A stretch of DNA of 64,000 nucleotides from CAVVNP01 sp963800235 (GCA_963800235.1 CAWDAD010000003.1:496001-560000); one strand, 5' to 3'. Numbered from the stretch's first letter, positions 27,028-36,061 are shown. Translations and numbers: made by a program. Notes: generated by a model from the sequence alone, not told the origin.

Positions 27028-28767
27028 TCAGCCGGCGGGCGCCTCCTCGCCGTCGCCCTCGGCGCCGTTGCGGATCGCCGCCTTGCGGGCGGCCAGCGCC
27101 AGCAGCCCCGCTCCGACCGCCGCCGCCCCGCCCAGGGCGAGGGTGCCGACCGGCGCGCCGGTCCGGGCCAGGGCACCCGTGCTCCCGTCGTAGGCACCGC
27201 TGGTGCCCGACCCCGAGGTGCCCGAGCCGCTCGTCCCGGTGCCGGAGGTCCCGGTCGTGCCGGCGCCCGGGGGGCCGAGGGCCCCGCCGTTGCCCGGGGT
27301 CGTGGGGGCGTTCGCCGCGCTGGTGGGACCGACCCCCTGGCCCAGGGTGGTGGTCGTCGACGGCAGCGTGGTGGTGGTCGACGTCGTGGTGGTCGTGGTG
27401 GTGGTCGTCGTCGTGGTGCCCTGGGTGGGCGGCGGTGGCACGCCGGCCTGGCAGGTGCTCCCCGACGCCGGCAGGCCGATGGCCGGCAGGGTCGGCGGGT
27501 CGAGGAAGGCCGGCGTCGAGAAGTCGAAGGCGTCGGACAGGTCGTCGGCGTTGGCGTCGCGGTAGGTCAGGGCCCCGAGGTTGAACTTGGTCTCGATGAA
27601 CTTGAGGATCGACGTGTGGTCGTGGACCACGCTCGAGACGTAGTTCGGCTTGGCGTAGGGCGAGACGATCACCGCCGGCACGCGGAAGCCGTAGCGGTCG
27701 AAGGCGCCGGGCTGGTCGGGCGGCACGGTGATGCGGGGGGCGATGCTGTCGGGGGCGACCGCCGCCGGCGGCGGCACGTGGTCGTAGTAGCCGCCGTGCT
27801 CGTCGTACAGGAAGAAGAGCGCGGTGGTCGGCCAGTTCGGGCTGTTCAGCACCGCGTTCACGATCGACGCGCTGTAGGCCTCCCCGAGCTGGATGTCGAC
27901 CGACCCCTCCTCGGTGTAGGTGGTGTTGCCGGGGCTGACGATGCTCACCTGGGGCAGCGAGCCGCTCTCGCAGTCGAGCAGGAAGTCGTTGAAGGTCTTG
28001 ATGTGGTCGCCGTTGCTGGCGGCGAAGTCGGGGAACAGCAGGATGTCCGGCAGGTCGAAGGCGTAGTCGGTCCAGGTGATCCCGTGGTCGTTGAACCGCT
28101 CCCAGATCACCCCGTTGGGCGCGGACGGGGTGGCCAGCACCTCCTGCACGTTGGTCGAGACGATGCCGACCGAGGTGGCCGCCTGCAGGTAGCGCCGGTT
28201 CGGGAAGGTCTGGGCGAGCACCGAGCCGAACCACCGGTCGCACAGCACGAAGGTGTTCGCCAGCCCGTGGTAGAAGGGGATGGTCGAGCCGTCCCAGTAG
28301 CCCATCGACCCGGTGGCCCCGTTGGCGGCCCGGATGAACCCGTCGTTGGCCCCGCCGTCGAACTCGATGTGGCTGGCGTTCCACGACTGGCTGGCGCCGT
28401 CCGCGGTGTCGCACGGCGAGGTGATGCGGTGCATGCCCACCGGGTTGCCGTTCAGGTCCGGGTTGGTGTTGGTCGGCGTGCCGCCGGGCCCGATGGTCAG
28501 CCCGTCACCGCGGCCGAGCACGCCGAAGTAGTTGTCGTAGCTGTGGTTCTCCTGCATGTAGATGACGATGTGCTCGATCTGCGGCAGGAGGTCGACGCCC
28601 TCGGGCCTGCTGGGGTCGGGCCGGGTGCCCGGAGGGAGCACCAGGCGGCGGGCACGCGGCAGCGGCGACGCGCCGGCCCGCGCCGCGCCGCCGACGACGG
28701 ACAGCCCGGCGGCGCCGGCCGCCATGCCCTGGAGCACGCGCCGGCGAGACACCGTCGACCCACCCAT
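27028..28767 (-). CDS. TAT-exported phospholipase C-family protein with LAxTG-like wall anchor (copy 2)
   Basis: 579 residues. A TAT signal (VSRRRVLQGMAAGAAGL) is followed by the same catalytic sequence set as copy 1: IEHIVIYMQENHSYDNYFG, LFFLYDEHGGYYDHVPPP and VVHDHTSILKFIETKFN. It differs at the C-terminus: a Thr-rich linker, GTSGSGTSGSG repeats, then LARTGAP, a hydrophobic helix and a basic end. LARTG fits the LAxTG motif of class E sortases, so this copy is probably wall-linked whereas copy 1 is released. A GGGGGA ribosome-binding site lies 6 bases before the ATG. Confidence 0.9.
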   Translation of the reverse strand: MGGSTVSRRRVLQGMAAGAAGLSVVGGAARAGASPLPRARRLVLPPGTRPDPSRPEGVDLLPQIEHIVIYMQENHSYDNYFGVLGRGDGLTIGPGGTPTNTNPDLNGNPVGMHRITSPCDTADGASQSWNASHIEFDGGANDGFIRAANGATGSMGYWDGSTIPFYHGLANTFVLCDRWFGSVLAQTFPNRRYLQAATSVGIVSTNVQEVLATPSAPNGVIWERFNDHGITWTDYAFDLPDILLFPDFAASNGDHIKTFNDFLLDCESGSLPQVSIVSPGNTTYTEEGSVDIQLGEAYSASIVNAVLNSPNWPTTALFFLYDEHGGYYDHVPPPAAVAPDSIAPRITVPPDQPGAFDRYGFRVPAVIVSPYAKPNYVSSVVHDHTSILKFIETKFNLGALTYRDANADDLSDAFDFSTPAFLDPPTLPAIGLPASGSTCQAGVPPPPTQGTTTTTTTTTTTTSTTTTLPSTTTTLGQGVGPTSAANAPTTPGNGGALGPPGAGTTGTSGTGTSGSGTSGSGTSGAYDGSTGALARTGAPVGTLALGGAAAVGAGLLALAARKAAIRNGAEGDGEEAPAG

Positions 28768-28854
28768 GCGAATCCCCCGTTCCGTGCGTCGACACCTGCG
28801 ACCGGCCCCGGTCTACTGCGGTGACCTGGCCCGCCGCAACGCGCCGCCGACCGG

Positions 28855-29319
28855 TCAGGCCTCGGGGTCGGCCTCGACGATGGCCTTCACCCGCTCGAGG
28901 GTGGTGCGCATGCCGTCGCGGTTCGTGCGGCCCCGGGCCCAGCCGAGCAGGAACCAGTAGACGCGCAGCGGCAGGGTGTCGGTGAGCTCGAAGGACTCGG
29001 TGACCGACGTGCCCTCGGCGGTCGGCTCGAGCCGGTAGCGCCACGTGTTCAGGGGCCGTCCGGGCGGACCGGCGGCGAAGGCGAACTCCCGCTCGGGCTC
29101 GACCGCCACCACGGTGCACGGGGACCAGTAGACCGGGCCCTTGCCGTTCCGTCGGACGTGGCCGCGGAACCGGGCGCCGACCTCGGGCCCGGTCGCCCCC
29201 TCGAGCCACTCGGCCTCGAAGGTCTCCGGGCTGAGCTCGCCGATGCGGGTGACGTCGGTGACCAGGTCCCAGATGGGCCCCGGCGGCGCCGCCATGTGGA
29301 TCGTGACCGAGTCGCGCAC
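28855..29319 (-). CDS. SRPBCC (START/Bet v1-like) domain protein
   Basis: 154 residues from GTG 29319; the ATG at residue 9 is an alternative. The sequence begins with the first strand and helices of the fold (VTIHMAAPPGPIWDLVTDV), has the Trp/Pro strand GPVYWSPCTVVAVEPERE, and closes with the long C-terminal helix RDGMRTTLERVKAIVEAD. This matches polyketide-cyclase/dehydrase-type SRPBCC proteins, which bind small hydrophobic ligands. The ligand is unknown. It is monocistronic. Confidence 0.8.
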   Translation of the reverse strand: MRDSVTIHMAAPPGPIWDLVTDVTRIGELSPETFEAEWLEGATGPEVGARFRGHVRRNGKGPVYWSPCTVVAVEPEREFAFAAGPPGRPLNTWRYRLEPTAEGTSVTESFELTDTLPLRVYWFLLGWARGRTNRDGMRTTLERVKAIVEADPEA

Positions 29320-29355
29320 CGTCGCGGACGCTACCGGCCACGACCGGCCCCTGGG

Positions 29356-29445
29356 TCAGAGGCGCCGGCGCCCTCCGGTCACGGCGCGCAGCACGGCCAG
29401 CGCGCCGATGATCACGAGGATGACGATGATGATGGTGACGATCAC
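29356..29445 (-). CDS. Tiny single-span membrane protein
   Basis: 29 codons from GTG 29445 to TGA: a run of Ile/Val/Leu (VIVTIIIVILVIIGALAVL), then RAVTGGRRRL. A GAGAGG sequence lies 6 bases before the start. The pattern, one helix followed by an Arg-rich tail, is that of a small positive-inside membrane protein. Function is unknown; it could be a stress-related or regulatory small protein. Support comes from the ribosome-binding site and the strictly hydrophobic codon series. Confidence 0.45.
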   Translation of the reverse strand: MIVTIIIVILVIIGALAVLRAVTGGRRRL

Positions 29446-29606
29446 GGGGGACCTCTCGTCGCAGGGGAGTCGCAGGGACCGGCCCACTGACCACTCGGCG
29501 CCGGCTCAACCAAGACACCGGGTCCGACCGACCCCCTCGTCGGCGGGCGACCGGCAGGCGTCCGGCCGCCGACATCATCCGACTCGACGCGGACCGTGAG
29601 ATCTCA

Positions 29607-29621
29607 GGTAGCATCGCTACC
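29607..29621. repeat. Small inverted repeat before the OmpA-like gene
   Basis: Perfect 6-base arms GGTAGC/GCTACC with a 3-base centre, 19 bases before the start codon. It is possibly an operator overlapping a TAGCAT -10-like box. Confidence 0.35.
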
Positions 29622-29639
29622 CAACGTGACCGAGCTGGG

Positions 29640-30566
29640 ATGATGAGCGACCACACCACCCCTGGGGACGACACCGGCGAGCGACCCCGGCCGCTGACCC
29701 GGGCCGACTTCTCCGGCCCGCGCACCGGCCCGCTCCCGGTCGTGGGGGTGCTGGCCACCGGCGAGCTGCCGTACGCGTCGGGCCGGCGCCGCCGGCGCTG
29801 GATCCCGATGGTCGCGGTGGTGGGCGCGCTCGGCCTGGTCGCCGTCGGCGTGGTGCTGCTGCAGCAGGACCGCGGGACCTCCACCGCCAGGCGGGCGGCG
29901 CCGACCACCGTCACCCCGGCAGCGGCGCGCACCGCCGCCTCCCCCGCCACGGGCCGGGCGACCACCGCGCCGCCCCCGACCGCCGCGCCCACGACCGCGC
30001 CGCCGACCACCGCGCCGCCGACGACCGCCGCGCCGGCCGGCCCGATCCCCCTGTCGCACCGGGCGGTGTACCGCGACGGCAAGCTCTACCTCGAAGGGGC
30101 GGTGCACGACGGGGCGACCGGCCACGAGCTGTACCAGAAGGCGGTGGCGGTCGTCGGCGAGGACAATGTGGTCGGTGGGTACCTCATCGACCCGCGCATC
30201 CCGCCGGGCACCGACGGCAAGGTCATCGTCGACCAGCGGTTCGTGTTCCCGACCGGCAGCGCCCAGCTCGACCCGTCCTACAGCAACGTGCTGGAGCTGG
30301 GTGTCATCGTGATGACCCAGAACCCGCAGGTCACCATGATCATCGACGGCTACACCGACTCGACCGGCGACCCGAACTCGAACCTGCTGCTCTCCCAGGC
30401 CCGGGCGTCCGCGGTGGTCAGCTACTTCGCCAGCCGGGGCATCGACCCCGGGCGGTTCGTGCCCATCGGTCACGGGTCGGCCGATCCGGTCGCCTCCAAC
30501 GACACCGAGGAGGGTCGGGCCCAGAACCGCCGCATCGAGGTCACCCTCGAGCACCTCATCAGCTGA
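29640..30566 (+). CDS. OmpA-family membrane-anchored peptidoglycan-binding protein
   Basis: 308 residues. A basic patch (SGRRRRRWIP) precedes one membrane helix (MVAVVGALGLVAVGVVLL, about residues 57-74). A Thr/Pro/Ala linker of repeated TTAPP units follows. The C-terminal OmpA domain shows FVFPTGSAQLDPSY, TMIIDGYTDSTGD and QARASAVVSYFASRGI, ending RAQNRRIEVTLEH; these residues bind diaminopimelate in peptidoglycan. The layout resembles actinobacterial ArfA-type proteins. It should link the cytoplasmic membrane to the wall. Confidence 0.88.
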   Translation: MMSDHTTPGDDTGERPRPLTRADFSGPRTGPLPVVGVLATGELPYASGRRRRRWIPMVAVVGALGLVAVGVVLLQQDRGTSTARRAAPTTVTPAAARTAASPATGRATTAPPPTAAPTTAPPTTAPPTTAAPAGPIPLSHRAVYRDGKLYLEGAVHDGATGHELYQKAVAVVGEDNVVGGYLIDPRIPPGTDGKVIVDQRFVFPTGSAQLDPSYSNVLELGVIVMTQNPQVTMIIDGYTDSTGDPNSNLLLSQARASAVVSYFASRGIDPGRFVPIGHGSADPVASNDTEEGRAQNRRIEVTLEHLIS

Positions 30567-30595
30567 CGCTCCGCCGCCCGGCCGGGCGAGCGGCG

Positions 30596-31726
30596 ATGAT
30601 GGGCCCGGTGACGCCTCCTTCCCCCGACCACGCCCCGCCTCCCCACGCCGACGACGCGACCAAGGCGGCGGTCGCCGACTTCCAGGCCCGGGTGGGCGCC
30701 GACCTGGGCGGCCTCGGCGCCGGGATGCTCTGGGCGCTGGCCGACGAGCTCGGCCTGCTCGAGGCCCTCCGGGCCCGACCCCGCTCCGCCGAGGAGGTGG
30801 CGGCCACCACCGGGGCCGACCCCCGCTCGACGCGGGAGGTGCTGGGCGGGCTGGTGGCCGCCGGCTACCTGCGTCGCCACGACGACGGGTCGCTCGAGCT
30901 GCCGGCGGCCCACGCCGCGGTGCTGGTGGACGGCTCGCCCACCTCGATCGCCGGCAGCCTGCAGGAGATCGGGGCGCTGGCCGCCATGTGGCCCCAGGTC
31001 GTGCAGGCGTGCCGCGACGGGGCGGGCATCGACCCGGCGTCGTACCCGGCGGCCATGTCCGAGGGCATGGCACGCATGGGCGCCTTCGCCTATCGCCAGG
31101 CCCTGCCGAAGCGATGGGTCCCGGCGGTCGAGGGGCTGGTCGAGCGGCTGACCGCCGGAGCGAGCGTCGCCGACGTCGGCTGCGGGCGGGGGCGGGCCCT
31201 GCTGTCGCTGGCCGCTGCCTACCCCGGGGTGCGCGGGACCGGCTTCGACCTCGACCAGCGTTCGCTCGATGCGGCCACCGCCGACGCCGAGGCCGAGGGC
31301 CTGGCCGACCGCGTCGCCTTCCGGCGCCTCGACCTCGGTACCGGCAGCGGCGGCTCCGGACCCGGCATCGGCGACGACCGATTCGACCTGGTGCTGGCCT
31401 TCGACGTGCTGCACGACGCCGGCGACCCGGCCGCCGTCGCCCGCACGCTGCGGGCGGTCACCGCCGACGACGGGGTCGTGCTGGTGCTCGAGCCGCTGTC
31501 CGCCGACGACCCCGCCGAGAACGTGGGCCCGCTGGCCACGCTGATGCACCTGGTCAGCGTCGGCTACTGCCTGCCCGTCGCCAGCCATGCCGGCACCGCC
31601 CGGCTCGGCACGCTCGGCCTGCCGGAGTCCGCCCTGCGGGAGCTGGTGGTCGGCGCCGGCTACTCGACCTGCCGACGACTGCCGGTGAAGGCGGCCTTCA
31701 ACGCGTGCTACGAGGTCCGACCGTGA
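30596..31726 (+). CDS. Class I SAM-dependent methyltransferase with winged-helix N-domain
   Basis: 376 residues. The N-terminal 110 residues form a dimerisation/winged-helix domain (EEVAATTGADPRSTREVLGG, AAGYLRRHDDGSLEL) as in O-methyltransferase-like families. The SAM site is SVADVGCGRGRALLSLA (about residue 192), with the acidic ribose residue in GTGFDLDQRS and the post-motif LVLAFDVLHDAGDP. Small-molecule methylation is inferred. Starts at 30596, 30599 or GTG 30608 are all possible. It overlaps the next gene by GTGA, so the two act together. Confidence 0.85.
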   Translation: MMGPVTPPSPDHAPPPHADDATKAAVADFQARVGADLGGLGAGMLWALADELGLLEALRARPRSAEEVAATTGADPRSTREVLGGLVAAGYLRRHDDGSLELPAAHAAVLVDGSPTSIAGSLQEIGALAAMWPQVVQACRDGAGIDPASYPAAMSEGMARMGAFAYRQALPKRWVPAVEGLVERLTAGASVADVGCGRGRALLSLAAAYPGVRGTGFDLDQRSLDAATADAEAEGLADRVAFRRLDLGTGSGGSGPGIGDDRFDLVLAFDVLHDAGDPAAVARTLRAVTADDGVVLVLEPLSADDPAENVGPLATLMHLVSVGYCLPVASHAGTARLGTLGLPESALRELVVGAGYSTCRRLPVKAAFNACYEVRP

Positions 31727-32631
31727 ACGACGCGCCCGGGACCACCCCCACGACCCCACCTCCGGCCCTCGCCGGGACGGGCGTCTGGAGCTCCGGCCTG
31801 CGCTACGGCGACGCCGTCGCGGCCGGCGAGGCGGCCGCCGAGCTGGAGGAGCTGGGCTACACCGCGCTGTGGATGCCCGACGTCGGCGGCGACCTGTTCG
31901 ACGCGGTCGAGCGTGCGATGGCGGCGACCTCGACGGTCACCGTCGCCACCGGGATCCTCAACCTCTGGATGCACGAGGCGTCGACCACCGCCGCCGAGCA
32001 CGCCCGGCTCACCACCGCCCACGGCGACCGCTTCCTGGTCGGCATCGGCGTGTCGCACGCCCCGCTGATCGACGCCAGGGAGCCGGGCACCTACCGCAAG
32101 CCGCTGTCGGCCATGGCCGCCTACCTCGACGGGCTCGACGCCGCCGAGCCGCCGGTGGCCGCCGACCGCCGGGTGCTGGCGGCCCTCGGACCGAAGATGC
32201 TCGACCTGGCCCGTCGGCGCTCGGCCGGCTCGCACCCCTACAACGTCACCCCCGAGCACACCGCGGCCGTGCGCGGCGCCCTCGGTCCCGGGGCGCTGGT
32301 GGCGCCCGAGCAGGCGGTGGTGCTCGAGACCGACCCGGACGCCGCCCGGGAGGTGGCCCGCGCCTTCCTCGCCACCTACCTCGCGCTGCCCAACTACGCC
32401 AACAACTGGTACCGCGTCGGGTTCGAGCCCGACGACACCCGCGACGGCGGCTCCGACCGGCTGGTCGACGCCCTGGTGGCGTGGGGCGACCTCGACGCCG
32501 TCGTCGGGCGGGTGCAGGCCCACCGCGACGCCGGTGCCGACCACGTGTGCGTGCAGGTGCTCGGCGGTGACCCGCTGGCCCTCCCGCTCGCCGGCTGGCG
32601 CCGCCTGGCCCCCGCCCTCTGCGGCGACTGA
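31723..32631 (+). CDS. Luciferase-like (LLM) F420-dependent-type oxidoreductase
   Basis: 302 residues from GTG 31723. The TIM-barrel LLM pattern is visible in AELEELGYTALWMPDVGGD, VTVATGILNLWMHE and RFLVGIGVSHAPLID, with a conserved MLDLARRRSAGSHPYNVTPEH loop located near residues 163-183. This resembles the TIGR03620-type F420 group found in actinobacteria. It is coupled to the methyltransferase and convergent with the acyl-CoA dehydrogenase pair (4-base gap). The substrate is unknown; F420 use is inferred from family, not from binding residues. Confidence 0.85.
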   Translation: MNDAPGTTPTTPPPALAGTGVWSSGLRYGDAVAAGEAAAELEELGYTALWMPDVGGDLFDAVERAMAATSTVTVATGILNLWMHEASTTAAEHARLTTAHGDRFLVGIGVSHAPLIDAREPGTYRKPLSAMAAYLDGLDAAEPPVAADRRVLAALGPKMLDLARRRSAGSHPYNVTPEHTAAVRGALGPGALVAPEQAVVLETDPDAAREVARAFLATYLALPNYANNWYRVGFEPDDTRDGGSDRLVDALVAWGDLDAVVGRVQAHRDAGADHVCVQVLGGDPLALPLAGWRRLAPALCGD

Positions 32632-32635
32632 CCGG

Positions 32636-33604
32636 TCAGGCCAGGGCGTCGACCCGGGCGTCGACCGCCTCGTCGACGCTGCCGACCGCCTGGTCGAGCA
32701 CCAGCACCCGCTTGAGCAGCAGGTGGGCGTCGACCTCCCACGTGTAGCCCATCCCGCCGTGGACCTGCACGCAGGTGGTGGCCGCCTGGCGGGCGGCCCG
32801 GGCCGCGACGATCCGCGCCGAGGCCACCGCCCGGGCGGCCTCGCCGCCCTCGCCCAGCTCCTCGACCAGGCACCCGGCGGCCTGCACCGCGGCCCGGGAC
32901 ACCTCGATGCCGGTCTGGGCGTCGGCCAGCAGGTGCTTGAGGGCCTGGAACGAGCCGATGGGCTTGCCGAACTGGTGGCGATCCTTGGCGTAGGCGACGG
33001 CCAGGTCGGTGGCGGCGGCGCCGAGCCCCACCTGGAGGGCGGCGGAGAGCAGGGCGCTGCGCAGGCGCCACACCTCCGGCGCCGGTGCCCCGTCGAGCGC
33101 GGGGGCGTCGGCGGGGAGCCGGTCGACCAGGTGGATGGGCGTGAGCGGGTCGAGGGGCGCCAGCCGGTCGCCCGTCAGGGAGGCCGGGTCGACGCGCATC
33201 ACGCCGCCGGCGTCCACGACGAGCAGGTCGTCGAGGGCGTCGAGGTGCTCGACGAAGGCGGGGGCGGCCGGCTCGATCGCCCCCACCACCCGCTCGCCGG
33301 CGGCCACCCCGCCGAGGCACCCGGCGGCCAGGAAGGTGGCGACCAGCGGGCCGGGCACCGCCGCCCGACCCAGCTCCTCGAACACGATGGTGGCGTCGGC
33401 CCACCCGAGGCCCACGCCCCCGTCGTCCTCGGGGAGGACCAGGGCGAAGACCCCGGTGTCGGCCAGGGATCGCCACAGGTCGCGGTCGACGGCCCCGGGC
33501 AGGTCGATGGCGGCCCGCAGCCGGTCGTGGTCGGCCCTGCCGGCGAGGGAGCGCCGCAGCTCGTCGCGCAGCGCGACCTGGTCGTCGTCGAGGAGGAACT
33601 CCAC
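32636..33604 (-). CDS. Acyl-CoA dehydrogenase, small subunit type
   Basis: 322 residues, shorter than the usual 380, as in the smaller partner of actinobacterial heteromeric acyl-CoA dehydrogenases. Motifs are FALVLPEDDGGVGLGWADAT, AYAKDRHQFGKPIGSFQALK and CVQVHGGMGYTWEVDAHLL. Many such pairs act on CoA-thioesters of steroid or branched side chains. It starts 3 bases after the stop of the larger dehydrogenase, so a heterotetramer is inferred. The middle domain is reduced. Confidence 0.88.
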   Translation of the reverse strand: MEFLLDDDQVALRDELRRSLAGRADHDRLRAAIDLPGAVDRDLWRSLADTGVFALVLPEDDGGVGLGWADATIVFEELGRAAVPGPLVATFLAAGCLGGVAAGERVVGAIEPAAPAFVEHLDALDDLLVVDAGGVMRVDPASLTGDRLAPLDPLTPIHLVDRLPADAPALDGAPAPEVWRLRSALLSAALQVGLGAAATDLAVAYAKDRHQFGKPIGSFQALKHLLADAQTGIEVSRAAVQAAGCLVEELGEGGEAARAVASARIVAARAARQAATTCVQVHGGMGYTWEVDAHLLLKRVLVLDQAVGSVDEAVDARVDALA

Positions 33605-33607
33605 CGC

Positions 33608-34825
33608 TCAGCGCTCCCGGGGCAGGCCGAGCATCCGCTCGCCGATGATGTTGCGCTGCACCTGGCTGGTGCCGGCGGCGATGCTGAGGGACAGGGCGTA
33701 GAGGCGCTGCTCGACGTGGTCGGCGCCGGTGAGGTCGAGGGGGTCGCCGAAGGCGAGGCCGGCCCGACCGAGCAGGCGGAGGGCGACGTCGCCCATGCGG
33801 TTGCGGACCTCGTGGTAGGCGAGCTTGAAGATCGACCCGCCGATGGTGGCGTCGCCCCCGGCCTGGGCGACCGACACGTTGCGGCGGATCAGCGACCACA
33901 GGGCGTCGAGCTCGGCGGCCAGCTCGGCCAGCTCCCGCCGGGTGCCGGCGTCGTCCCACGCGGTGGCCGAGCCTCGGGTGACCTTGCGGGCCAGGCCGGT
34001 GAGCTCGTCGAGCAGTCGCATCGAGGCCAGCAGCTCGCTGACGAAGGCGGTCCCCCGCTCGAAGGAGAAGGTGACCATGGTGACCCGCCAGCCGTCGTTC
34101 TCGTCGCCCACCCGGTTCTCGACCGGGATGCGGACCTCGTCGAGGAACATCTCGTTGAACTCCGAGACGCCGAGCAGCGTCTGCAGGGGTCGCAGCTCGA
34201 TCCCGGGCAGGTCCATCGGCATGATCAGCCAGGTGATGCCCTTGTGCTTGGGGGCGTCGGGGTCGGTGCGGACCAGCAGCTCGCAGTAGTCGGCGACCTG
34301 GCCCATGCTCGTCCAGATCTTCTGGCCGGTGACCACGTAGTGGTCGCCGTCGCGCACCGCCCGGGTGCGCAGGGACGCCAGGTCGGAGCCGGCCTCGGGC
34401 TCGCTGAAGCCCTGGCACCACACGTGCTCCCCCCTGAGGATCGGCGGCAGGTGGAAGGCCCGCTGCTCGTCGGACGCCTCGGCGATCAGGGTCGGGCCGG
34501 CGTGCAGCGTGCCCACGAAGTTGCAGCCGACGTAGGGGGCGCCGGCCCGCTCGGTCTCCTCCAGGAAGATGAGCTCCTGGGACGGCGACAGGCCGCGCCC
34601 GCCGAAGGCCTCCGGCCAGCTGGTGCCGGCCCAGCCGGCGTCGTAGAGGCGCCGCTGCCACCCGGTGTCGTAGGCGCGGCGCGCCGGCCAGTCGTTCGGG
34701 TCGGGCTTGGGCGGGAGGTCCGGCAGCGCCTCGGCCAGCCAGGCCCGGAGCTGGGCCCGGAACGCCTCCTCGGACTCGGTCGGCTGGAGCTTCACGGCTC
34801 GGGCTCGATCGTCATGACCCGCCAT
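33608..34825 (-). CDS. Acyl-CoA dehydrogenase, large subunit type
   Basis: 405 residues from ATG 34825; GTG 34795 (VKLQPTESEEAFRAQL) is a strong alternative start. The family features are GWAGTSWPEAFGGRGLSP, WCQGFSEPEAGSDLASLRT (flavin/substrate strand), VTGQKIWTSMGQVADYCE and the C-terminal GTSQVQRNIIGERMLGLPR. It probably pairs with the small dehydrogenase encoded just downstream to oxidise an unusual acyl-CoA in a catabolic pathway. No thiolase or hydratase is adjacent, so the substrate cannot be named. Confidence 0.9.
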   Translation of the reverse strand: MAGHDDRARAVKLQPTESEEAFRAQLRAWLAEALPDLPPKPDPNDWPARRAYDTGWQRRLYDAGWAGTSWPEAFGGRGLSPSQELIFLEETERAGAPYVGCNFVGTLHAGPTLIAEASDEQRAFHLPPILRGEHVWCQGFSEPEAGSDLASLRTRAVRDGDHYVVTGQKIWTSMGQVADYCELLVRTDPDAPKHKGITWLIMPMDLPGIELRPLQTLLGVSEFNEMFLDEVRIPVENRVGDENDGWRVTMVTFSFERGTAFVSELLASMRLLDELTGLARKVTRGSATAWDDAGTRRELAELAAELDALWSLIRRNVSVAQAGGDATIGGSIFKLAYHEVRNRMGDVALRLLGRAGLAFGDPLDLTGADHVEQRLYALSLSIAAGTSQVQRNIIGERMLGLPRER

Positions 34826-34909
34826 TGCTAGCGCGGGCGGTCTCGGCGCGGGCGCCTCGGCGGCTGCGTAGGGTCGCGGCCCCGAGCGCGCGAGAAGGGG
34901 AACCCGACC

Positions 34910-35941
34910 ATGAGCAGGATCGCCGACGACCCGAGGATCGACCCCCGCATCACGGCCCTCATGGCCGACATGCCCACCCGTGACCTGCCCGACGTCGAGT
35001 CGCGCGAGCAGCTGCTCGAGGAGGTCAGCACCCCCGAGGCGGTGCAGCTCCGCGAGGACCTGAAGGGGCTGCTCGACATGGTCGACGACGAGGGCGTCGC
35101 GCCGTCGGCCGGGCTGACCGTCGAGGTCCACGAGCTCACGTCGTCGCCCGACGGCAACACGGTGAAGCTGCGGTACGTCCGCCCGGAGGGCGACGACGTG
35201 CTGCCGTGCGTGTACTACATCCACGGCGGCGGCATGGCCTCGATGTCGGCCTTCGACGGCATGTACCGCGCCTGGGCCCGGGTGCTCGCCGCCCGGGGCG
35301 TCGCCGTCGCCATGATCGACTTCCGCAACTGCCTGGAGCCGTCCTCGACCCCGGAGGTCGAACCGTTCCCCGCCGGGCTCGACGACTGCGTATCCGGCCT
35401 GCGCTGGCTCGTCGACCACGCCGCCGACCTGCGCATCGACGCCGACCACGTGATCGTGGCCGGCGAGAGCGGCGGCGGGAACCTGACCCTCGCCACCGGG
35501 CTCAAGCTCAAGCAGGACGGCGACCTCGGGCTGATCCGGGGCCTCTACGCCCTCTGCCCGTACATCGCCGGCTCCTGGCCCCAGGACCGCTACCCGTCGT
35601 CGACCGAGAACGACGGCATCCTGCTGCACCTGCACAACAACCGCGGCGCCATGGGCTACGGCATCAAGGAGCTCGAGAACCAGAACCCGCTGGCGTGGCC
35701 GGGCTTCGCCACCGAGGACGACGTGGCCGGCCTGCCGCCCACCGTCATCAGCGTGAACGAGTGCGACCCCCTCCGCGACGAGGGCATCGCCTTCTACCGG
35801 CTGCTCCTCCGCGCCGGCGTCCCCGCCCGCTGCCGCCAGGTCATGGGCACCATCCACGGCGTCGAGATCTTCGTGATCGCCTGCCCCGACATCAGCCGCG
35901 ACACGGCGGCGAGCATCGCGGACTTCTGCCGCCAGGCCTGA
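34910..35941 (+). CDS. HSL-type alpha/beta hydrolase (esterase/lipase)
   Basis: 343 residues. The hormone-sensitive-lipase family oxyanion motif is CVYYIHGGGMASMS, the nucleophile elbow is VIVAGESGGGNLTLA (Ser near residue 187), the acid lies in SVNECDPLRDEG, and the catalytic His is in MGTIHGVEIF. No signal peptide, so it is cytosolic. It hydrolyses short or medium-chain esters; the natural substrate is unknown. AAGGGG 8 bases before the ATG is a plausible ribosome-binding site. It is divergent from the dehydrogenase pair. Confidence 0.9.
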   Translation: MSRIADDPRIDPRITALMADMPTRDLPDVESREQLLEEVSTPEAVQLREDLKGLLDMVDDEGVAPSAGLTVEVHELTSSPDGNTVKLRYVRPEGDDVLPCVYYIHGGGMASMSAFDGMYRAWARVLAARGVAVAMIDFRNCLEPSSTPEVEPFPAGLDDCVSGLRWLVDHAADLRIDADHVIVAGESGGGNLTLATGLKLKQDGDLGLIRGLYALCPYIAGSWPQDRYPSSTENDGILLHLHNNRGAMGYGIKELENQNPLAWPGFATEDDVAGLPPTVISVNECDPLRDEGIAFYRLLLRAGVPARCRQVMGTIHGVEIFVIACPDISRDTAASIADFCRQA

Positions 35942-36032
35942 CGCGGACGCCGGCGCAGCCGGGTCTCTGACGGGCCCCGCCGCCGCCCGGTCGTGGCGCT
36001 CCCCTCACAACACTCTCGGTGGTCGAGGCGAC

Positions 36033-36061
36033 TTGATCAATACAGAGAGTGGTCGTACGCT
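36033..36061 (+). promoter_or_regulatory. Candidate sigma-A promoter of the polysaccharide operon
   Basis: TTGATC and TACGCT are separated by 17 bases, followed 63 bases later by the first start codon. The interval also holds an ACTCTC/GAGAGT inverted pair (36012-36017 and 36045-36050) that brackets the -35 box and could be an operator. Within 184 non-coding bases this is the only promoter-like sequence I see. Confidence 0.5.
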
